A stretch of DNA of 64,000 nucleotides from contig NZ_GL882511.1 of NCBI RefSeq assembly GCF_000195595.1, forward strand, positions 124,001 to 188,000, written 5' to 3'. Below, one piece after another: positions 59,774 to 64,000 of this stretch. Source of the DNA: Actinomyces sp. oral taxon 170 str. F0386. GTDB taxonomy: Bacteria; Actinomycetota; Actinomycetes; Actinomycetales; Actinomycetaceae. The translations under genes were made by a program, and so were the position numbers. Every line of letters starts with the position of its first letter. Within the stretch, counting starts at the first letter, position 1. Under the pieces are notes generated by a model. The model was given only the letters and a program-made list of their open reading frames with translations. It was not told the origin of the DNA and did not search any database.

Positions 59774-61078
59774 ATGCGCATCGCCGTCGTCGCCCTGGGC
59801 AAGATCGGACTGCCCCTGGCTGTCCAGTACGCAGACAAGGGCCACGAGGTCATCGGGGTCGACGTCAACCCCGCCGTCGTTGAGGCCGTCAACGCTGGAA
59901 CCGAGCCCTTCCCCGGCGAGGCCCACCTGGCCGAGAAGCTCGCCCCGCTGAGCCCCGCCACCGGCAACGGCGCCCTGCGCGCCACCACCGACTACGCCGA
60001 GGCGATCCCGGGCGCCGACGCGATCGTGCTCGTCGTGCCGTTGTTCGTCGACGACGCCACCTGGGAGCCGGACTTCGCCTGGATGGATGATGCCACCCGC
60101 TCCCTGGCCGCCCACCTGACCCCGAACACCCTCATCTCCTACGAGACCACCCTGCCGGTGGGCACTCTGCGGGGCCGCTTCAAGCCCATGATCGAGGAGA
60201 TCAGCGGGCTGAAGGAGGGCGCCGACTTCCACCTCGTCTTCAGCCCCGAGCGGGTTCTCACCGGTCGTGTCTTCGCCGACCTGCGCCGTTACCCCAAGCT
60301 CGTGGGTGGTCTGGACGAGGCCGGCACCCGAGCCGGCATCGCCTTCTACGAGTCCGTTCTCGACTTCGACGAACGCGATGACCTGCCCCGTCCCAACGGC
60401 GTGTGGGACATGGGCATCGCCGAGGCGGCCGAGATGGCCAAGCTCGCCGAGACCACCTACCGCGACGTCAACATCGGCCTGGCCAACCAGTTCGCCGTCT
60501 ACGCGGACAAGGCGGGCTTCGACATCGAGCGCGTCATCGAGGCCTGCAACTCCCAGCCCTACTCGCACATCCATCGCCCCGGCATCGCGGTGGGTGGGCA
60601 CTGCATCCCGGTCTACCCGCGCCTGTACCTGTCCACCGACCCCGACGCCTCGGTGGTGCGCACCGCCCGCACCTTCAACGCCACCATGCCCGCCTACGTG
60701 GTGGGACGGGCCACCGAGGTCCTCGGCTCGCTGAAGGGTCTGCGTGTCGTCGTCCTGGGCGCCTCCTACCGCGGCAAGGTCAAGGAGACCGCCTTCTCCG
60801 GCGTCTTCCCCACCGTGAAGGCTCTGCGCGAGGCCGGTGCCGAGGCTCTTGTCCACGACCCCATGTACACCGACGACGAGCTGGCCGGCTTCGGCTGGAC
60901 CGCCTACCACCTGGGGGAGCCGGTCGACGTCGCCATCGTCCAGGCAGACCACCCCGAGTACCGCGAGCTCACCCCCGCCGACCTGCCCGGGCTGCGCCTC
61001 CTCCTGGACGGTCGCCGCGCCACCGAAGCCGCCAGGTGGGCGGGAGTTCCCCGCCTGACCATCGGCGGAGGCGAGTGA
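59774..61078 (+). CDS. UDP-N-acetyl-D-glucosamine/mannosamine 6-dehydrogenase (WbpA/WecC family)
   Basis: NAD-dependent four-electron UDP-sugar dehydrogenase of 434 residues. The N-terminal Rossmann motif VVALGKIGLPLAVQYADKGHEVIGVDVN is followed by VFSPERVLTGRVFADLRRYPKLVGG and TTYRDVNIGLANQFAVYADKAG. The catalytic cysteine is C277 in AVGGHCIPVYP. The C-terminal domain has VVLGASYRGKVKETAFSG. The GGHCIPV and NQFA forms mark the N-acetylhexosamine branch rather than UDP-glucose dehydrogenase. It would make UDP-GlcNAcA, the entry metabolite for the uronate pathway genes at 42.7-45.5 kb. It lies between two related membrane protein genes. Confidence 0.88.
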   Translation: MRIAVVALGKIGLPLAVQYADKGHEVIGVDVNPAVVEAVNAGTEPFPGEAHLAEKLAPLSPATGNGALRATTDYAEAIPGADAIVLVVPLFVDDATWEPDFAWMDDATRSLAAHLTPNTLISYETTLPVGTLRGRFKPMIEEISGLKEGADFHLVFSPERVLTGRVFADLRRYPKLVGGLDEAGTRAGIAFYESVLDFDERDDLPRPNGVWDMGIAEAAEMAKLAETTYRDVNIGLANQFAVYADKAGFDIERVIEACNSQPYSHIHRPGIAVGGHCIPVYPRLYLSTDPDASVVRTARTFNATMPAYVVGRATEVLGSLKGLRVVVLGASYRGKVKETAFSGVFPTVKALREAGAEALVHDPMYTDDELAGFGWTAYHLGEPVDVAIVQADHPEYRELTPADLPGLRLLLDGRRATEAARWAGVPRLTIGGGE

Positions 61079-61109
61079 TCCGGGAGATGCACTGACCCCG
61101 GCGGCAGGC

Positions 61110-63176
61110 GTGAGCGCGAGCGCGGCGGCGGAGCTGGCCGGTGCCTCCGGCTGGACCCTGGCGGCCGCCACGCTCGTCGTGGCCGGCCTGCTGCTCGTGC
61201 CCGGCTGGGTCGTCGGGCGAGCTGCTCGCCTGAGGGCACTGCTGTCACTGGCAGTGGCCCCCGCCATAGGAGCGGCGCTCATTGGGGCCGCGGAGATCCT
61301 CGCTCACGCTCTGGCACTGTCCTGGCGCCCCTGGGGATGGGCGGTCATCGCCGCGCTGACCGCGATCGCAGCGCTTCTGGCGCGCCTGGTCGCCGGCCCC
61401 GCGTCAGAGCGCGAGCGACGATCAGCGCCGTGGAGCCGGGCCGAGCGGATGATCCTGGCCGGTGGGTTGGCCGTGGCCATTGTCGTGCCGGCCGGTGCGA
61501 TCCTGTCCGCCCTGCCCGGCCCCGGCTACCCCGCGCAGGCCTTCGACGCGACCTTCCACCTCAATGCGGTGGCGGCCATCCGGGAGGGGGGCAACGCCTC
61601 CATGCTGGGAGGCTTGTCCGCCCTCTACTCCGGTCGCGCCGTCTACTACCCCACGGTCTGGCACGGGGCCCTGGCACTGGCTCCGGGCGGCCCGGTCCCA
61701 GTCAGTACCGCTGGGGCCCTGAGTCTGACCACGGTGGTCTGGCCGCTGAGTCTCCTGGGCCTGCTCGCCCGGGTCACCGGCCTCGACGCCGCCTGCGAGT
61801 CGGAGGCGGAGGGCGCCGGCCGGCGGCAACGGGTCTGCGCGGTCGCCGCGGTGCTGGCGCTCAGCGCCGGGGTCGTGGGTTTCCCCATGCTGCTCACGAC
61901 GTCCCTGACGGTATGGCCCTACACCCTGAGCGTCCTGGGGCTTCCCGGTGTTCTCGTGCTCTACGACCTGCTGCGCCGGGGAACCGGTTCGTGGCGTCCT
62001 CACCTGGCACGGATACTCCTCACCCTGGCCGCGGCCGGTGGCGTGGTGGCCGCGCACGGCACCGGCCTGTTCAACCTCGCCGTCCTGCCCCTGCCCTTCC
62101 TAGTGGACGCAGCCGCCTCCCTGTGGCGCCGCAGCACAGGCAGCCGGGGCGGCCGGGCCCTCCTTACGACTGGAGCGGTCGCGGTCGTGCTGGTGCTGGG
62201 CACGGGAGCCTGGCTCATGCGCGGCTCCCTGGCCTCCGTCCTGGGCTATCAGCGTCCCGCCGGGGGAGTGGCCAGCGCCGCGGCAACCCTGGGGCAGGCG
62301 CTCATCGACCTGCCGATGTACGGGGCGGTCCCGGGTGCCACCGTGCCCATCGGGATCGTGATCGGCCTGCTCACCCTGGCAGCGGCGTGGTCGGCACATG
62401 CGCGACGGGAGCATCGTCCCTGGCTCGTCATGTGGATGCTGGTGCTGCTCCTGCTGGTTCTGGTGGGCGGCCCCCAGTGGGCCGGCCGGCAGCTCGGCTC
62501 CCCCTGGTACCTGCAGAAGGCCCGGATCCTTCCGCTCGCCATCCTGCCGGCCTTGATCCTCGTGGCGCAGGCGGGCGCCGGACAGCCCGGGCAGCGACTG
62601 TGGGCGACGCTGCGCCGGACGGCCTCACGGGTCGGCGGGGCGCGGCCGGGGAGGACGGCTACCGCCATGCTGGTAGCGCTCGTGCTCCTGCCGGTGGCGG
62701 CGCGGGTCCCCTTGGAGCGCAATCTCGTCGCCTCCGTCTACGACCCGCAGCGCATCCAGTACGGGACGCTCCTGACCGAGGACGCCATGAGGTTGATTCA
62801 ACGGTCTCGTGGCACGTTGCCCGACGACGCCGTCGTCCTGGGTGCGCCGTCGCGAGGAGCCACCTACTGGTGGTCCCTGGGCGGGGTGCACGTGGTCTAC
62901 CCGACGCGCGCCGGAGCCGATGAGGACACGCCGGAAGACGCCCTGGCCTCCGTCTGGCCCACCCTGGGACAGGAGGGCTCTGAGGTCTGCACGCTCCTCA
63001 ACCGGCTGGGCGTCAGGTACTTCTACAGCAGCTCGGACGCCACGGCGTCGGGCTCAGAGACGGGATCAGCCCCCCTGCGCTGGGACTCCGCCCTGACTCA
63101 GGTCCCCGCCGAGGGGCTCGAGCTCGTCGACTCCGAGGGCAGCGCCTCCCTGTGGCGCATCACGGCCTGCGGCTGA
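61110..63176 (+). CDS. Large polytopic membrane protein, DUF6541-like (paralogue)
   Basis: Membrane protein of 688 residues with about twelve or more hydrophobic segments. Its external loop FDATFHLNAVAAIREGGNASMLGGLSALYSG and YYPTVWHGALALA aligns by eye with LYHYNQAWLIEHTGNASML...FYPMVWHEIV in the protein at 57460, and both end in an external domain (LPDDAVVLGAPSRGATYWWSLGG here, LPPDAYVLGDPVAGTAMLPF there). Two cysteines near the C-terminus (EVCTLLNRLG and RITACG) are matched in the paralogue. Probably a GT-C-like glycan enzyme; function not established. The GTG at 61110 lies 31 bases after the dehydrogenase stop. Confidence 0.75.
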   Translation: MSASAAAELAGASGWTLAAATLVVAGLLLVPGWVVGRAARLRALLSLAVAPAIGAALIGAAEILAHALALSWRPWGWAVIAALTAIAALLARLVAGPASERERRSAPWSRAERMILAGGLAVAIVVPAGAILSALPGPGYPAQAFDATFHLNAVAAIREGGNASMLGGLSALYSGRAVYYPTVWHGALALAPGGPVPVSTAGALSLTTVVWPLSLLGLLARVTGLDAACESEAEGAGRRQRVCAVAAVLALSAGVVGFPMLLTTSLTVWPYTLSVLGLPGVLVLYDLLRRGTGSWRPHLARILLTLAAAGGVVAAHGTGLFNLAVLPLPFLVDAAASLWRRSTGSRGGRALLTTGAVAVVLVLGTGAWLMRGSLASVLGYQRPAGGVASAAATLGQALIDLPMYGAVPGATVPIGIVIGLLTLAAAWSAHARREHRPWLVMWMLVLLLLVLVGGPQWAGRQLGSPWYLQKARILPLAILPALILVAQAGAGQPGQRLWATLRRTASRVGGARPGRTATAMLVALVLLPVAARVPLERNLVASVYDPQRIQYGTLLTEDAMRLIQRSRGTLPDDAVVLGAPSRGATYWWSLGGVHVVYPTRAGADEDTPEDALASVWPTLGQEGSEVCTLLNRLGVRYFYSSSDATASGSETGSAPLRWDSALTQVPAEGLELVDSEGSASLWRITACG

Positions 63177-63204
63177 TACGGCTGACGGTCCCAGGCCCCC
63201 GTAC

Positions 63205-63489
63205 TCAGGCCTCGATGTACTGGACCACTGACGGTGGTTCGGCGGCGAGGCCCACCATCCGGGGCACCAGGGTCGTGAAGTGCGCCGAGGCGTTGTGGGA
63301 CTCGATCGCGGCGTCGTCGCGCCACACCTCGAGCACGACGAAGGAGGCCGCATCGTCCCGGGCCACGCACAGGTCGTAGGCGATATTGCCCTCCTCCGCC
63401 CGCGAGCCCTCAACGAGCTCACCGGCGAGTGCGCGGAACTCCTCGACGGCGTCGGGGCGGACATGGAACGTGGCGACGATGCGGATCAC
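63205..63489 (-). CDS. ABM-domain protein, putative quinol monooxygenase (YgiN-like)
   Basis: Small ferredoxin-like-fold protein of 94 residues. The ABM pattern is clear: IRIVATFHVRPDAVEEFRALAGELVEGSRAEEGNIAYDLCVARDDA, then FVVLEVWRDDAAIESHNASAHFTTLV. Such dimeric proteins act as cofactor-less monooxygenases or heme/aldehyde-binding enzymes; the substrate is not evident. AGGAG lies 6 bases before the GTG. It is convergent with the large membrane protein gene and unrelated to the glycan genes by sequence. Confidence 0.88.
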   Translation of the reverse strand: MIRIVATFHVRPDAVEEFRALAGELVEGSRAEEGNIAYDLCVARDDAASFVVLEVWRDDAAIESHNASAHFTTLVPRMVGLAAEPPSVVQYIEA

Positions 63490-63605
63490 GGGAATCTCCT
63501 CACAGGGGTGATAGCGGATGGTTCACGAGGGTGCTTCAGGAGGCTGTGGCCAGCTTTCGTACGACATACTGATTCAAGCTGATGGACTGTTCTGCTGCCT
63601 CCATA

Positions 63606-64000
63606 TCAAGATGTGAGCTGTCCTTCATGGGGTGGGGGCACTGGTTCCCAGGTGGCGCGGTCGGTGCCCAGCAGGACGGCGAGCCCGATCGGCACCACCA
63701 TGATGATGGGCTCCATGTAGCGGAACGGCGTGACCGTGGGGGCCGCGATCATGAGCGTCGCCCACAGCAGGACCATGGGGGTGTAGATCGCCACCCACTC
63801 GCGCCGCCCGGCGTAGACGAACCCCACCACGCTCAGCACCAGCGCCCACATCCAGGTCCCCTGACCTGGCGTGGCCTCCATGCCCCGCGCGGCGGCGCCC
63901 CCCACCGGCCGCAGCAGCCGGGGAAGGAGCGAGTGGTTGACGACGCCTGCCCGGGCGTAGGCACGGATCAGCCGGTCCCGATCGGCCGGGTAGTTCGAGA
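63606..64000 (-). CDS. Integral membrane protein, C-terminal fragment (continues beyond window)
   Basis: The frame is open to the window edge, so the N-terminal part is missing; about 131 residues are visible. YPADRDRLIRAYARAGVVN leads into a segment with three to four hydrophobic stretches (MWALVLSVVGFVYAG, AIYTPMVLLWATLMIAAP, PIIMVVPIGLAVLLG) and the motif FRYMEPIIM. This resembles the C-terminal end of DUF6020/GT-C-type membrane glycosyltransferases, where a conserved F/Y-R-Y occurs in the last helices, but the fragment is too short to be sure. The 116-bp gap to the ABM gene shows no clear signal. Confidence 0.65.
   Translation of the reverse strand, partial: SNYPADRDRLIRAYARAGVVNHSLLPRLLRPVGGAAARGMEATPGQGTWMWALVLSVVGFVYAGRREWVAIYTPMVLLWATLMIAAPTVTPFRYMEPIIMVVPIGLAVLLGTDRATWEPVPPPHEGQLTS

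Overview
The window is GC-rich chromosomal DNA with short gaps, many GTG starts and frequent 4-bp ATGA/GTGA overlaps. It reads as a high-GC Gram-positive. The mix of a complete nuo operon, twin-arginine lipoproteins, LytR-CpsA-Psr (LCP) proteins, a zinc-type ribosomal protein L33 and an actinobacterial 'sensor-domain' histidine kinase points to Actinobacteria, most plausibly an Actinomyces-like member of Actinomycetaceae (inference; no 16S gene is present). No rRNA, CRISPR array, transposase or phage gene was seen.

Layout. 1-9.2 kb: the distal half of a complex I operon, nuoH (partial) to nuoN, translationally coupled to a long-chain polyprenyl diphosphate synthase, probably for the menaquinone tail. 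9.3-12.5 kb: a tandem pair of OmpA-domain lipoproteins. 13-19.7 kb: an FprA-type ferredoxin-NADP reductase, a GNAT acetyltransferase, HtpX, a P-loop kinase, an APH-type phosphotransferase and a NarL-type two-component system. 19.8-23.4 kb (minus): an iron/cobalamin-type ABC importer and YajQ. 23.5-25.1 kb: tRNA-Tyr, tRNA-Thr and tRNA-Met, rpmG and a MaoC-like gene. 25.6-31.3 kb: a MarR regulator, Maf, BirA, a class III adenylate cyclase and an OmpR-type two-component system. 31.4-37.2 kb: DedA, GtrA and a PIG-V-like mannosyltransferase on the minus strand, then purK, purE and galE on the plus strand.

37.3-64 kb is mainly a cell-surface glycan region. It holds two LCP ligases, glycosyltransferases, a DUF2304 protein, a Wzx-like flippase, two large related polytopic membrane proteins and an asparagine-synthetase-like protein. 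It also holds what looks like all five enzymes that convert UDP-GlcNAc to UDP-ManNAc3NAcA: a UDP-sugar 6-dehydrogenase at 59.8 kb, a 3-dehydrogenase, aminotransferase and N-acetyltransferase at 42.7-45.5 kb, and a WbpI-type 2-epimerase at 50.5 kb. An AT-richer orphan membrane gene (48.8-50.3 kb) interrupts the cluster.

Two regulatory patterns stand out. About fifteen genes have a TANNNT box ending 6-7 nt before the start codon and no ribosome binding site, which suggests leaderless transcripts. A 17-bp palindrome of the form TGTCCRCTGYGTGGACA occurs four times in two intergenic regions 36 kb apart. At three of the four copies a GAAT-type hexamer lies 41-42 nt upstream.
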